A stretch of DNA of 64,000 bases from an uncultured Flavobacteriales bacterium (lineage in GTDB: Bacteria; Bacteroidota; Bacteroidia; Flavobacteriales_D; Crocinitomicaceae), in the NCBI GenBank assembly GCA_903823565.1, contig CAIJTF010000080.1, positions 1-64,000 on the forward strand, read 5' to 3'. Positions 15,634 through 25,069 of the stretch are shown in pieces. Numbering within the stretch: the first letter of the stretch is position 1; the number at the start of each line of letters is the position of its first letter. The notes below the pieces were generated by a model. The model saw only the letters and a program-made list of their open reading frames with translations, did no database searches and was not told the origin of the DNA. The translations under genes were made by a program, and so were the position numbers.

Positions 15634-18084
15634 ATGTTGTCTCTCCTTCGTTATGGTCTAATATGGCTTCCTCTGCTCGCACATGCGCAGTCCAGCTTTA
15701 CGGTCTTGCGTTCTTCAGAAAAAATAGTCGTCGATGGTAGAGACAGCGAGATGGCTTGGAAAGGGGCAGACTCAACGCGTTCGGATTTCATAACGATTCG
15801 ACCTATTCCGGCTAAAAATAGCCAGAGAAAAACAACGGTAAAATTGCTTTACGATGATTTTGCTTTGTATGTTTTTGCCCGTTGTGAGGACCAGATGGAT
15901 TCTGTGTCAAAAGTTTTTACCGTGCGCGATGATTACAATCCAAACGCCGATATTTTTTCAATTTTTCTAGATACCTACAACGACAAACAAAATGGGTTTT
16001 ATTTTGGAATCACGAGTACCGGGGTTCAATTAGACGGTAAAATACTTGCAGGGGATGTAAATGACCAATTGAATTTGGTGTGGGAAAGCCAAGTAAAAAT
16101 TACCCCAGGTGCATGGAATGTTGAATTGAAAATCCCCTATTCTGCCCTTCGGTTTCCTAAACAGGATCGGCAAACATGGAACATTAACTTCAGCCGTCAA
16201 ATTGCCCGCTATCGGGAGGAATCATCGTGGGTTCCTGTAAATCCCGATTTTGAGAATTATTTGGTATCCAGTGGTTCTTTAGTAGGCATTACCGCTATAA
16301 ATCCACCGATTAGACTTAGCTTAATACCCTATGTTTCGTCCTATCTAAATGAAATGAACGATGGTAAATACAGCCGTTCTTTTTTTGGCGGAATGGACGT
16401 TAAATTTGGCGTCAACGAGGCCTTTACCTTGGATGTGACCTTGGTGCCTGATTTCGGACAAGTGATATTTGATAACCAAGTCCTAAATACCTCCCCCTTT
16501 GAAATTCAGTTCAATGAGAATCGACAGTTTTTTACCGAAGGAATGGAATTGTTCAATAAATCAGGTATCTTTTATTCCCGAAGAATTGGCGTTCAAGCCC
16601 CATGGGAGGTATTAAAAACCAACTTATTAAACCATGAGATAATTGCCGGTATACAAGGAAATCCGCAATTGTACAATGCCAGTAAGTTTTCAGGTAGGAA
16701 CAAAAAAGGCTTAGGAATTGGTGTGTTTAATGCGGTTTCTGCGCCAACCTATGGCACAGCGTTTAATACCGTAAGCAACGCTACGAGAACATTTTTAGCG
16801 GCCCCATTAACCAATTATAACACCCTTGTTTTCGACCAAAACTTAAAGCACAACAGTTCAGTAACGTTCACGAATACCAATGTACTTCGCCAAGGCAACT
16901 TTTATGACGCTAATGTTTCGGCTCTAAATACGAACATTAACCTAGCTGATAATGCCTTTTTTATTAACGGAAAAACAACACTTTCTCAAAAATTTGATAC
17001 TCAAAATCCGGAGGTGGGATACAATTTAGGAGTAAGTGCAGGCAAGCAGCGCGGGAATTTAACCTATGCGCTTAATTACTTCGAAGAGGATGATCGTTTC
17101 GATCCAAACGACCTAGGATTCAATGCCATGAACAACCGCCGGCTTGCTTCGATAAATTTTGCCCTTCGCCGGTTTAAACCTTGGTGGCGTTTTGTTCGAA
17201 TGAATACCACGGCAACCATAACCTATAACCGGCTTTATTCTCCCGACGTATATACCGAGTCGAATGCAGAGTGGTCCGCTTTTGCCGTAACAAAACAATT
17301 TAATGCCTACGGATTAAGTGCCTATGCAGCGTTTACTGATAAATTTGATTATTTCGAGCCAAGAAGTTGGGGATCCTATTTTCGGGTACCGAGATGGTTT
17401 GGAGGGGGTGGTTGGTTGTCTACCAATTATCAAAAGAAATGGGCCATAGATGCGAATTTTTATTACGTCGGCTTTGCTTCGTTCAAAGAATGGAATTATT
17501 TGAGTTACATGTTGTCCCCAAGAATCCGCTTGTCCAATAAAATGCTATTGTTAATCAACGCCTCTGTGGAGCATCAATTTCATGATCGGGGCTTCGCCGT
17601 TCCGTTTGGATCTCCAGTAGATTCTATAGCGGGGATCCTTTTCGGGGAAAGGAATCGATTAAGCGTTACCCAATTTATCGAGTGGAATTACACGCTTACC
17701 AACCGAATGAACGTTTCGTTGCGTGCAAGGCATTATTGGTCAACGCTGTCCTATCACCAATTTTTCACCCTAAATAATGATGGCACACTAACGCCCAATG
17801 CTACTTCGGGACTGGACGTTAACGGAGTTTCGGCGTTTAATTTAAATTATAACGCTTTGACCATTGATGGCGCGTTTCGATGGGTTTTCAAGCAAGGAAG
17901 CGAAGTGAGTTTTGTTTGGAAAAGTTCAGTCTTTTCCTCTGAAAAAGCAATAGATCCATCTTACTTCCAAAACATGCAAAACCTCTTTGACGTTGGACTA
18001 TTCAATAGTTTTTCTATCAAATTACTTTACTGGTTAGACGTTGCGGAACTCAGAAAGTACCCAAGGCATCAAAATAAGCCTTGA
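15634..18084 (+). CDS. DUF5916 outer-membrane protein with a CBM9-like N-terminal domain
   Basis: An 816-residue exported protein. A short signal peptide (to AHAQ) precedes a carbohydrate-binding-family-9-like domain (about 25-215: KIVVDGRDSEMAW, VKLLYDDFALYVFARCED, WNVELKIPYSALRFP, WNINFSRQIAR). The DUF5916 part follows (about 220-800), which has the alternating pattern of a large outer-membrane barrel with Tyr/Trp-rich strands and the conserved FNENRQFFTEGMELF segment. This family is common in Bacteroidota and has no firmly established function. The 3' end overlaps the convergent DUF3089 gene by 35 bp. Confidence 0.88.
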   Translation: MLSLLRYGLIWLPLLAHAQSSFTVLRSSEKIVVDGRDSEMAWKGADSTRSDFITIRPIPAKNSQRKTTVKLLYDDFALYVFARCEDQMDSVSKVFTVRDDYNPNADIFSIFLDTYNDKQNGFYFGITSTGVQLDGKILAGDVNDQLNLVWESQVKITPGAWNVELKIPYSALRFPKQDRQTWNINFSRQIARYREESSWVPVNPDFENYLVSSGSLVGITAINPPIRLSLIPYVSSYLNEMNDGKYSRSFFGGMDVKFGVNEAFTLDVTLVPDFGQVIFDNQVLNTSPFEIQFNENRQFFTEGMELFNKSGIFYSRRIGVQAPWEVLKTNLLNHEIIAGIQGNPQLYNASKFSGRNKKGLGIGVFNAVSAPTYGTAFNTVSNATRTFLAAPLTNYNTLVFDQNLKHNSSVTFTNTNVLRQGNFYDANVSALNTNINLADNAFFINGKTTLSQKFDTQNPEVGYNLGVSAGKQRGNLTYALNYFEEDDRFDPNDLGFNAMNNRRLASINFALRRFKPWWRFVRMNTTATITYNRLYSPDVYTESNAEWSAFAVTKQFNAYGLSAYAAFTDKFDYFEPRSWGSYFRVPRWFGGGGWLSTNYQKKWAIDANFYYVGFASFKEWNYLSYMLSPRIRLSNKMLLLINASVEHQFHDRGFAVPFGSPVDSIAGILFGERNRLSVTQFIEWNYTLTNRMNVSLRARHYWSTLSYHQFFTLNNDGTLTPNATSGLDVNGVSAFNLNYNALTIDGAFRWVFKQGSEVSFVWKSSVFSSEKAIDPSYFQNMQNLFDVGLFNSFSIKLLYWLDVAELRKYPRHQNKP

Positions 18085-19039
18085 CCCGAAGCTGGCTATT
18101 TATTTCAATGTCTTTCCAGAATAAATTGATGTCGCCAAAATGAAGGCTTTCGTATTTTTTTACCGCATATTTAAAGGGTTGGCGGAAATTCTTAACGCAA
18201 ACGGCACCACTTATTAATTCTGTTTCGAAGACATGGGGATAGATTTTTCCATTCGTGTAATAAAACCCTCGGTGTTCTTTTCTACAAGTATGCTCACGAA
18301 GATCCCAAGAAACCGGATTGATACAACGCTTCCCCCGGTACCATAAAGGATAAGAAAGCGTATCCGCCTTTTGATTCATGGTATTCCAAGTGACATAGCC
18401 ATTGCATTGAGAAGGGGAGCTCATGAAAGGAATGTGTTGAAATTCGAGGCTGTCGATACCAATACCCGGTAAATAAGCGGCTATGAGCCTTTTTTGCAAG
18501 GGGGTTCCGTCTAAAAATTCCTTCATCAATAAAACCAATTGGGTAGATCCCTGGCTGTGCCCCGCTAGAATAAAAGGCCCTCCTGGGCTGATGCTCTCCA
18601 AAAAATATATAAATGCAGCACGCACATCCTGGTAGGCAAAAAGCAGGGCATCTTTGCCTTTCCCCTTCAATGAATCGTAGGCCCGAAGATGTGCTTGCCG
18701 ATAATAAGGGGCGTATATTTGACCACAAGATTGCCAAGCACTCGCTTGAAATTGGATCGGAATCTTCATTTCTTCTTTCCAATTTTGATCCGACATTTCA
18801 GCATTCCACCGCACATCTCTTGGATCCGTTAAAACCGTTGGAGCGACAAAAAAGATGGATACCTTCTTCGTTTCTTCATTGGGTTCAACTTCCGTAATTA
18901 CTTGCTCGGATTGTGGAATATTGGCGAATTGAATCCAATGTTCAGGCCTTGCATAATCCATGGCTTGACACTGAGCCATCGCAGGCATGATAAAAGTTAT
19001 GCTTATTAAAATCCAAAATGCGTATTGTGACCTCCACAT
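18050..19039 (-). CDS. DUF3089 alpha/beta-hydrolase-like protein
   Basis: A 329-residue protein with a signal peptide (ending PAMAQC) and the DUF3089 layout: VSIFFVAPTVLTDPRDVRWN near the start, YAPYYRQAHL, then AYQDVRAAFIYFL and the nucleophile elbow GHSQGS. Ser in GHSQGS is the expected nucleophile; substrate unknown. Cys in the signal-peptide end (AMAQCQAM) is not a clean lipobox. It is 2 bp downstream of the esterase gene at 19042-19734, so both hydrolases form one operon. Its last 35 bp overlap the DUF5916 gene on the other strand. Confidence 0.85.
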   Translation of the reverse strand: MWRSQYAFWILISITFIMPAMAQCQAMDYARPEHWIQFANIPQSEQVITEVEPNEETKKVSIFFVAPTVLTDPRDVRWNAEMSDQNWKEEMKIPIQFQASAWQSCGQIYAPYYRQAHLRAYDSLKGKGKDALLFAYQDVRAAFIYFLESISPGGPFILAGHSQGSTQLVLLMKEFLDGTPLQKRLIAAYLPGIGIDSLEFQHIPFMSSPSQCNGYVTWNTMNQKADTLSYPLWYRGKRCINPVSWDLREHTCRKEHRGFYYTNGKIYPHVFETELISGAVCVKNFRQPFKYAVKKYESLHFGDINLFWKDIEINSQLRVKAYFDALGTF

Positions 19040-19041
19040 AG

Positions 19042-19734
19042 TTATAAGTCAGGAAAGGTTTTAGAAAATTGAAACAACCAATCATACAATGCATCCGACC
19101 GAAAAGCTTTTTCCAAGGCTCCGTGGTTGGCCCCTTGCCAAGGCGTGTACTTTAGCAATTCGCCACCGTTGCATTGCTTGATGGCTTCTACAATTTTTTC
19201 AGATTCTGAAATTGGCACCGCTTCGTCCAATGTGCCATGTTGAATCCACAAAGGAAGGGTGGATAGATTACAGGCATCAGCGACATTTCCCCCGCCACAA
19301 AGAGCCACCGCCGCAGCGACCTTGTGCGGATAGGCACCCGCGAAATGCAGCGTTCCATAGGCCCCTAGGCTCATGCCTACCACATACACGCGGCTGGAAT
19401 CAATGGAATAGGTTTTTTGGACGTATGTCAAGACCGACAGCAATTTTGATGGTTCCCATCCTTTTGTAGTCTGAGGAGCTACGACCAACGCGGGTATTTG
19501 GCGGCCCTTTAGAATCTCACAAATGACTCCATAGCGTTTAACGAGGTTTAAATCCGTTCCACTGAGACTTTTTCCGTGCAAAAATAGCAATACCGGAGGC
19601 CGATGGTTTAATATACTGTCTACCGGTAAATTCAACAAAAAGGGGTATTCGGCTTTATGATAAACTGAAATAAGTTGCGCTTGAACGCCATGGCCAAAAA
19701 AGGTTAATATCAACAAATAAATTAGACGTCTCAT
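19042..19734 (-). CDS. Secreted alpha/beta hydrolase (phospholipase/carboxylesterase or feruloyl-esterase-like)
   Basis: A 230-residue periplasmic or secreted hydrolase. A signal peptide ends near VQAQ. PPVLLFLHGKSLSG carries the oxyanion-hole HG, GMSLGAYG the nucleophile Ser, LPLWIQHGTLDEAVPI the acid Asp, and GANHGALEKAF the catalytic His. This completes a Ser-Asp-His triad in the order of the dienelactone-hydrolase/LpqC-like group. Substrate unknown. First gene of a two-gene operon with DUF3089. A TACTTTTG box lies 5 nt upstream of the ATG. Confidence 0.85.
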   Translation of the reverse strand: MRRLIYLLILTFFGHGVQAQLISVYHKAEYPFLLNLPVDSILNHRPPVLLFLHGKSLSGTDLNLVKRYGVICEILKGRQIPALVVAPQTTKGWEPSKLLSVLTYVQKTYSIDSSRVYVVGMSLGAYGTLHFAGAYPHKVAAAVALCGGGNVADACNLSTLPLWIQHGTLDEAVPISESEKIVEAIKQCNGGELLKYTPWQGANHGALEKAFRSDALYDWLFQFSKTFPDL

Positions 19735-19739
19735 GGTTA

Positions 19740-19747
19740 CAAAAGTA
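19740..19747 (-). promoter_or_regulatory. -7 box of the hydrolase operon
   Basis: Minus-strand TACTTTTG ends 5 nt before the ATG at 19734, giving a leaderless or nearly leaderless transcript. Confidence 0.5.
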
Positions 19748-19786
19748 CTTTCTTTCTAGAGCCGATTCGTTTCAAGGGTTTAAAAT

Positions 19787-20098
19787 TCACTTGAACCAAA
19801 GGTCATCAATGGCCGGAGTTTCGTACCGTTCGTTGATTCGTTCGATAATAAGGGCCTTACCATGCGCCAATTCTTCGCGCATCACCGAGGAATCAATATG
19901 AACAAATAACACCCTGTTTTTAATGTAAATAGATGTGGTTCGTTGCGCCACAGCCCCACCCATCAACTCCTTCCACGAAGCAACAATATCCACCTCCTTT
20001 AACTTGCCTTCAATGCGGTAAATTTTTAGAAGTTTATCCAATACCACCCCAATGGGTTCGTTTTCAGAAGTGCGTCGAAAATCGTCTTGGTTAGCCAT
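19787..20098 (-). CDS. DUF721 (DciA-like) protein
   Basis: A 103-residue protein of the DUF721 family. This family includes DciA, the helicase operator found in bacteria without DnaC or DnaI, and Bacteroidota members often lie next to recF. Conserved features are the N-terminal IGVVLDKLLKIYRIEGKL, the tryptophan of IVASWKELMGG (about 44) and the strand/helix VLFVHIDSSVMREELAHGK. It follows recF by 5 bp. A role in loading DnaB is inferred from the family, not from this sequence. I do not assign dciA firmly because some DUF721 proteins are only distantly related. Confidence 0.8.
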   Translation of the reverse strand: MANQDDFRRTSENEPIGVVLDKLLKIYRIEGKLKEVDIVASWKELMGGAVAQRTTSIYIKNRVLFVHIDSSVMREELAHGKALIIERINERYETPAIDDLWFK

Positions 20099-20103
20099 CG
20101 TTA

Positions 20104-21183
20104 TTATGTTAATGGGATGATTTGATAATCTTTTGTTACGTCTTTTAATAAATTTTCTAAGCGCTTGGCGTCCGTATCCGAAATTATCACCTGTCCGAAT
20201 TGTGAATCACTGACCATGCCCAATAAGCGTTTCACCCGCGAAAAATCCAATCGATCAAAAACATCGTCAAGAAGTAAAACAGGGCTTTTCCCAATTTTTT
20301 CCTTTAAGTACCGATACTGCGCAAGCCGCAACGCAATGATGAAAGACTTTTGTTGGCCTTGCGAACCAAATTTCTTAATAGGATAATCATTTAAATGAAA
20401 CAATATATCATCCTTTTGAATACCCATGCTTGTGTATTGAAGATGAATGTCTTTTTCTAATGCAAATTTCAATTTCTCAGCAAAATCTCCATGAAGGAGA
20501 TCGCTCTTATATTCCATCCCAACGTGTTCACGGGATTCTCCTAATAAAGTATATTGATCGTTAAACAATGGCAAAAAATCCTCCAAGAAGGAACGTCTTT
20601 GTTGCGATAAAAATGCTGAAACAATAACAAGTTGTTCGTCCCAAACCTCTAAACTACTCAAGACATCCTGATTGGAGTGAATTCGTTTTAAAACGGCATT
20701 TCGTTGAATTAACAGGCGCTGAAATTGAATTAAATGCGCTAAATAGTCGCGGTCTACTTGGGATAATACACTATCCATCCATCGCCGTCTAATTTCACCA
20801 CTTTCTGCTATCAAATCGCCGTCGTAAGGGGAAACAAACACGACGGGAAAAACGCCTATATGGTCCGATAACTTGTCGTATTTAACCTGATTTTTTTTAA
20901 AGATTTTTTTGTTTCCTTCCTTGAACATACAAAGCAATTCAATGGATTCTTCGGATGCCTTTAGGCTGCCTGATATACTAAAAAAAGACTCGCCGTGAAG
21001 GACATTTTGTTTGTCTACAGGATTGATGTAGGACTTGCATACGCTGAGGTAATGAATCGCGTCCAACACATTGGTTTTTCCTTGACCGTTTGATCCACAA
21101 AGGGCGATTAATTTGGAATTAAACGACAGCTCCAGTGACCGGTGGTTTTTAAAATGAAGTAATTGAAGTTGAGTTATCTGCAT
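20104..21183 (-). CDS. recF: DNA replication and repair protein RecF
   Basis: A 359-residue SMC-like ATPase that helps load RecA at ssDNA gaps with RecO and RecR. Walker A is GSNGQGKTN (about 30-38), the ABC signature region is FGSQGQQKSFIIALRLAQ, and Walker B is PVLLLDDVFDRLD. Length is normal. It is the promoter-proximal gene of a recF-DUF721 pair; dnaA and dnaN are not adjacent, so this is not a classic dnaA-dnaN-recF origin cluster. Confidence 0.96.
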   Translation of the reverse strand: MQITQLQLLHFKNHRSLELSFNSKLIALCGSNGQGKTNVLDAIHYLSVCKSYINPVDKQNVLHGESFFSISGSLKASEESIELLCMFKEGNKKIFKKNQVKYDKLSDHIGVFPVVFVSPYDGDLIAESGEIRRRWMDSVLSQVDRDYLAHLIQFQRLLIQRNAVLKRIHSNQDVLSSLEVWDEQLVIVSAFLSQQRRSFLEDFLPLFNDQYTLLGESREHVGMEYKSDLLHGDFAEKLKFALEKDIHLQYTSMGIQKDDILFHLNDYPIKKFGSQGQQKSFIIALRLAQYRYLKEKIGKSPVLLLDDVFDRLDFSRVKRLLGMVSDSQFGQVIISDTDAKRLENLLKDVTKDYQIIPLT

Positions 21184-21218
21184 AACCTATCGCATGGCTT
21201 TGGCTTATTCAAGGCTAA

Positions 21219-21226
21219 CAAAAGTA
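21219..21226 (-). promoter_or_regulatory. -7 box upstream of recF
   Basis: Minus-strand TACTTTTG, 35 nt before the recF ATG, in the 201-bp divergent gap to pruA. No convincing -33 element was found. Confidence 0.4.
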
Positions 21227-21384
21227 AAGGAATTTATTTGCTTGGCTTGAAAAAATTATAATCCCTTTGGTTTCTAATATCGAGGCTAACGAAAACGCAC
21301 CTTGGTGATATGCATAGCGAAGAATAGGGGACATAGGTTACCCATCGTTCGATACAAAAGCCTTATTTTTACCTAAAAAATTAT

Positions 21385-23016
21385 ATGGCAAATGCATTTT
21401 TTAAGGTTCCCGAAGCCGTAAACGAACCCGTTAAAGCCTACGGAAAAGGGTCCCAAGAACGAACCGATTTATTGGCGGAGTATCAACGTTTATATAGCCA
21501 AAAACCGATCGAAATACCCATGTATATTGGCTCGAATCAAATTCATACAGAAGATAAACGGCCCCTTTCACCACCCCATGATCACAAAAAGTGCATTGGC
21601 ACTTTTTCGTATGGAAATGCTTCCCACGTTCAACAGGCCATTGATGCGGCATTAAACGCAAAAAATGCATGGGCGGCCTTACCTTGGACGGAACGTGCTG
21701 CGATTTTTTTGAAAGCAGCCGACCTATTGGCTGGACCTTATCGGAACCGAATGAACGCAGCTACCATGCTGGGCCAGTCAAAAAACATTTTTCAAGCAGA
21801 AATTGATGCGGCCTGCGAAATGATTGATTTTTTCCGATTTAATGTGCAGTACATGACACAAATTTATCAGGAACAACCAATCTCTTCGCCCGGGATTTGG
21901 AATCGATTAGAATATCGACCCTTGGAAGGTTTCGTTTTTGCTGTTACTCCTTTCAATTTTACCGCCATTGCCGCTAATTTATGTGCTGCTCCTGCGATGA
22001 TGGGAAATGTTGTCGTTTGGAAGCCCGCAGATAGTCAAATTTATTCGGCGCATGTTATAATGGAATTATTTAAAGAGGCAGGATTACCCGACGGAGTTAT
22101 CAATATGGTTACCGTGGAAGGTCCCGTTGCCGGAGAAGTTGTTTTTAACCATCCGTATTTCGCGGGGCTTCATTTTACAGGGTCAACTTCGGTTTTTAAA
22201 CACCTTTGGAAAACAATCGGGAATAGCATCGAAAAGTACAAAAGTTACCCTCGCATCGTTGGAGAAACGGGGGGCAAAGATTTTGTCTTTGTTCACGAGT
22301 CTGCTGATCCAGCGATCGTTGCAACAGCCTTGTCTCGAGGGGCTTTTGAATATCAGGGGCAAAAGTGCTCTGCGGCCTCCCGTGCCTACCTCCCGTCCAA
22401 TCGATGGGATGAAATCAAGCCCATTTTATTGAAACAGGTTCAATCGTTCAAAATGGGTTCAACGTACGAACCAAGTAATTTTATCAACGCGGTAATCGAC
22501 GAAAAAGCCTTTGATAAAATATCCGGTTTTATTGACTTCATTAAGGAGCAACCAGACGCTGAAATCATAGCAGGAGGGAAGTACGATAAATCGGTTGGAT
22601 ATTTTATCGAGCCTACCATTGTGCTGACTACTAATCCTTCCTTTAGAACCTTGTGTGAAGAGATTTTTGGTCCCGTATTAACCCTATTTATTTACGACCC
22701 CAATCAGGTTGATGAAACCCTTTCCTTAATTGATCAAACGTCTGACTACGCTCTAACAGGAGCCATTCTTGCGAAAGACCGCTATGTCATTCAAAAGGCT
22801 ATGGCTCGATTGGAGCATTCTGCAGGCAATCTTTACATCAATGATAAACCAACCGGGGCTGTGGTAGGTCAACAACCCTTCGGAGGAGCCCGTGGATCTG
22901 GTACGAACGATAAAGCGGGGGCCGCAATGAATTTATTGCGCTGGGTTTCTGCCAGAACGATAAAAGAAACCTTCGTTTCACCTACCGATTACCGATACCC
23001 GTTTATGGAGGAATAA
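21385..23016 (+). CDS. pruA: L-glutamate gamma-semialdehyde (delta-1-pyrroline-5-carboxylate) dehydrogenase
   Basis: A 543-residue NAD-dependent enzyme that oxidises glutamate semialdehyde to glutamate, the second step of proline breakdown. It is the stand-alone (eukaryotic-like, ALDH4) form, not the bifunctional PutA. The N-terminus (FFKVPEAVNEPVKAYGKGS) is typical. Catalytic residues are Glu294 in VGETGGKD and Cys328 in GQKCSAASRAY; the oxyanion region is TPFNFTA. No proline dehydrogenase lies beside it. Confidence 0.95.
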   Translation: MANAFFKVPEAVNEPVKAYGKGSQERTDLLAEYQRLYSQKPIEIPMYIGSNQIHTEDKRPLSPPHDHKKCIGTFSYGNASHVQQAIDAALNAKNAWAALPWTERAAIFLKAADLLAGPYRNRMNAATMLGQSKNIFQAEIDAACEMIDFFRFNVQYMTQIYQEQPISSPGIWNRLEYRPLEGFVFAVTPFNFTAIAANLCAAPAMMGNVVVWKPADSQIYSAHVIMELFKEAGLPDGVINMVTVEGPVAGEVVFNHPYFAGLHFTGSTSVFKHLWKTIGNSIEKYKSYPRIVGETGGKDFVFVHESADPAIVATALSRGAFEYQGQKCSAASRAYLPSNRWDEIKPILLKQVQSFKMGSTYEPSNFINAVIDEKAFDKISGFIDFIKEQPDAEIIAGGKYDKSVGYFIEPTIVLTTNPSFRTLCEEIFGPVLTLFIYDPNQVDETLSLIDQTSDYALTGAILAKDRYVIQKAMARLEHSAGNLYINDKPTGAVVGQQPFGGARGSGTNDKAGAAMNLLRWVSARTIKETFVSPTDYRYPFMEE

Positions 23017-23078
23017 CGCTTGGTTAGAGAGGCTATCTATACCAATGAAAAAAGAAATAGAACCTTAATTATACTCTA

Positions 23079-23915
23079 ATGCAAAGCATTGAAATACAAA
23101 ATTTGTATTTTTATCCAATGCAAGTTAACCTACAAGACGGAACAAGAATTCACTGTGTCCGAAAACCGGAGGCGAAGATGTTAGACCATCATGTCGAAGG
23201 GTACCTAAAACATGGTATTTCCATTAAAAATAACGACATAGTATTTGATGTGGGCGCCAATGTTGGGGTTTTCGGTGTTCGTGTCATGCAAAAAGCGGAG
23301 AACGTTTCGGTATATGCGTTTGAACCAATTCCTGAAATTGCCGCGGCGCTTTCAAAAAATGCTGCCCTTCATGGTCAAGGTAAAATGGTGGTCATCGAAA
23401 AAGGAGTTTCCTCTTCGAATGGCATAGCAACCTTTACCTATTTCCCGAATACACCGGCCCTATCTACCCTACATCCAGAACAGTGGGACGATAATCCAGG
23501 TGCGTTCAAAGAAGCCGTAAAAAGCACCATGAAAAACCCACCTCAAAACATGCGGTGGATGCGGTGGATCCCCAGTCCTTTTGCTGGGGTAATTGCTTGG
23601 TTTCTAGTAAGAGGAAGAAAACAATTCTCGTGCGAGCTAATTACCATTGACGAGGTAATCAAACAACACAGCATCGAACGGATAGATTTGCTTAAAATTG
23701 ATTGTGAAGGGTCAGAATGGGATGTGCTCCAAGGCGTTAATACTGAAAATTGGAATAAAGTGAATGCAGTAGTGGCGGAGGTTCATGACTCCAATGGGCG
23801 ATTGAACAAGACAATTGAACTTTTAAAAAAACATGGATTTACTAGTTTTGAAATAGAACAGGAAGAGGGACTATCCAATTCAAAAATGTTTAACCTTTTT
23901 GCTTTAAAAAAATGA
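23079..23915 (+). CDS. FkbM-family methyltransferase
   Basis: A 278-residue SAM-dependent O-methyltransferase. SAM motif I is VFDVGANVGVFG (about 55-66), the acidic loop is VYAFEPIPE, and the FkbM-specific block IDLLKIDCEGSEWDVL lies near residue 205. FkbM-type enzymes methylate hydroxyls of glycans, lipids or polyketides; the substrate is unknown. Its stop overlaps the next gene's ATG (ATGA), so it is the first gene of a tight group with the sterol-desaturase homologue, which may act on the same or a related lipid. Confidence 0.85.
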   Translation: MQSIEIQNLYFYPMQVNLQDGTRIHCVRKPEAKMLDHHVEGYLKHGISIKNNDIVFDVGANVGVFGVRVMQKAENVSVYAFEPIPEIAAALSKNAALHGQGKMVVIEKGVSSSNGIATFTYFPNTPALSTLHPEQWDDNPGAFKEAVKSTMKNPPQNMRWMRWIPSPFAGVIAWFLVRGRKQFSCELITIDEVIKQHSIERIDLLKIDCEGSEWDVLQGVNTENWNKVNAVVAEVHDSNGRLNKTIELLKKHGFTSFEIEQEEGLSNSKMFNLFALKK

Positions 23916-24619
23916 CGCCCTTATCCTTTTCCATTACCCTAGTACTAATGCTGTTGACCATTAATGCGTTCGGCCTCCTTTACTCACTGATCGTGATATA
24001 CACTCCTTGGTTTACTAGATATAAAATACAGCCCAAGCCTTATCCAAAGGATATTTTCTTCAAAAGGATGCCGCTTTATGGTTTGAACTTCACCATCCTA
24101 TTAACCTTTGCAGGTCTTGGAGGGTATGCGATTCACCCCTACATTTCGCACGAAATGCCGCCCGTGGCGCTCCTGGCTATTCAAGTGTTAATCGCCTTCG
24201 TTTTCGACGACGTGTTCTTTTATTTTTATCATCGTTGGCTTCACGTGAATAAAACGATGCTTGGAAAAGTACATTTTATTCACCACAGAGCAAACCCTCC
24301 TTTTCCACTTGAATACCTATACAACCACCCCTTAGAATGGATGCTTGGTATGATTGGAGCCGTATTTGGTTGCGTTGTTGCAGGTTTAATTTTCCCATTA
24401 AGTACCTTCACTATTATTTGTTTTGGCGCCATTCGAAACCTTCATGAAATTCATATCCACTCGGATCTTAACCTCCCATTAATTAGTAAAATTCCGCTCA
24501 TTTCAAAAACGAAACATCATGATGATCACCATTCAATGCTCGATGGAAATTATGCTTCTACCTTTGTATGGTGGGACAAACTCTTTAAAACAGAATTAAA
24601 AAATGATAGCAAAAACTAG
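23912..24619 (+). CDS. Sterol desaturase / fatty acid hydroxylase superfamily protein
   Basis: A 235-residue membrane protein with several transmembrane segments and the histidine boxes of the di-iron hydroxylase family: FYFYHRWLH, KVHFIHHRANP and KTKHHDDHH. Such enzymes hydroxylate or desaturate lipids such as fatty acids, carotenoids or hopanoids at the membrane. The substrate cannot be assigned. It is coupled to the FkbM gene (4-bp overlap) and overlaps the DUF2141 gene by 17 bp. Confidence 0.87.
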   Translation: MTPLSFSITLVLMLLTINAFGLLYSLIVIYTPWFTRYKIQPKPYPKDIFFKRMPLYGLNFTILLTFAGLGGYAIHPYISHEMPPVALLAIQVLIAFVFDDVFFYFYHRWLHVNKTMLGKVHFIHHRANPPFPLEYLYNHPLEWMLGMIGAVFGCVVAGLIFPLSTFTIICFGAIRNLHEIHIHSDLNLPLISKIPLISKTKHHDDHHSMLDGNYASTFVWWDKLFKTELKNDSKN

Positions 24620-25058
24620 CGCCCTTTTTTGTTTAATGATCGTTTTATATGCGTTCAAAAGCCATTCAACAAATGCGGTTAAATCCAATACCAACAGTTA
24701 TAATTTAACCGTTGAGGCTAAAGGGATACGCGCTCAAAAAGGTTACATAGAATTTGCCTTATACAACGATCCTGAAGTATATGCTGAGGTTGGAAAAACC
24801 TACAAACAAATTCGAAAAAAAGTAGCAGGCACCAATGCTTCATGCACTTTTGAAAATGTGCCGGAAGGAACGTATGCACTATGTATTTATCACGATGAAA
24901 ATAGCAACAACAAATGCGACCAAAACTTTTTGGGCATTCCTACGGAAGGATATGGTTTTTCTAATGACATAAAGCCCGTAATTTCAGTTCCAACGTTTGA
25001 AGAATGTTCCGTAATTCTGGATAAACCACTTAGCGTTACCATTGATTTAATCTATTAA
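24603..25058 (+). CDS. DUF2141 domain-containing exported protein
   Basis: A 151-residue protein with an N-terminal export signal or anchor (about 5-20) and the DUF2141 domain: YNLTVEAKGIRAQKGYIEFA, the CTFENVPEGTYALCIYHDEN strand pair, a calcium-loop-like NSNNKCD and GIPTEGYGFSND. The fold is a transthyretin/Ig-like beta sandwich. DUF2141 genes often sit beside sterol-desaturase or carotenoid genes in Bacteroidota, as here. Function unknown. The ATG lies inside the previous gene's 3' end. Confidence 0.83.
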   Translation: MIAKTSALFCLMIVLYAFKSHSTNAVKSNTNSYNLTVEAKGIRAQKGYIEFALYNDPEVYAEVGKTYKQIRKKVAGTNASCTFENVPEGTYALCIYHDENSNNKCDQNFLGIPTEGYGFSNDIKPVISVPTFEECSVILDKPLSVTIDLIY

Positions 25059-25069
25059 TTTTTTATAGG

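Noticed and set aside
18294-18782. 162-residue open frame within the DUF3089 gene
   Set aside because: Lies wholly within a gene with clear family motifs; protein sequence shows no fold-like pattern.
20104-21183. recF region as a replication origin neighbourhood
   Set aside because: recF is here with the DUF721 gene only; dnaA, dnaN and DnaA-box clusters are absent.
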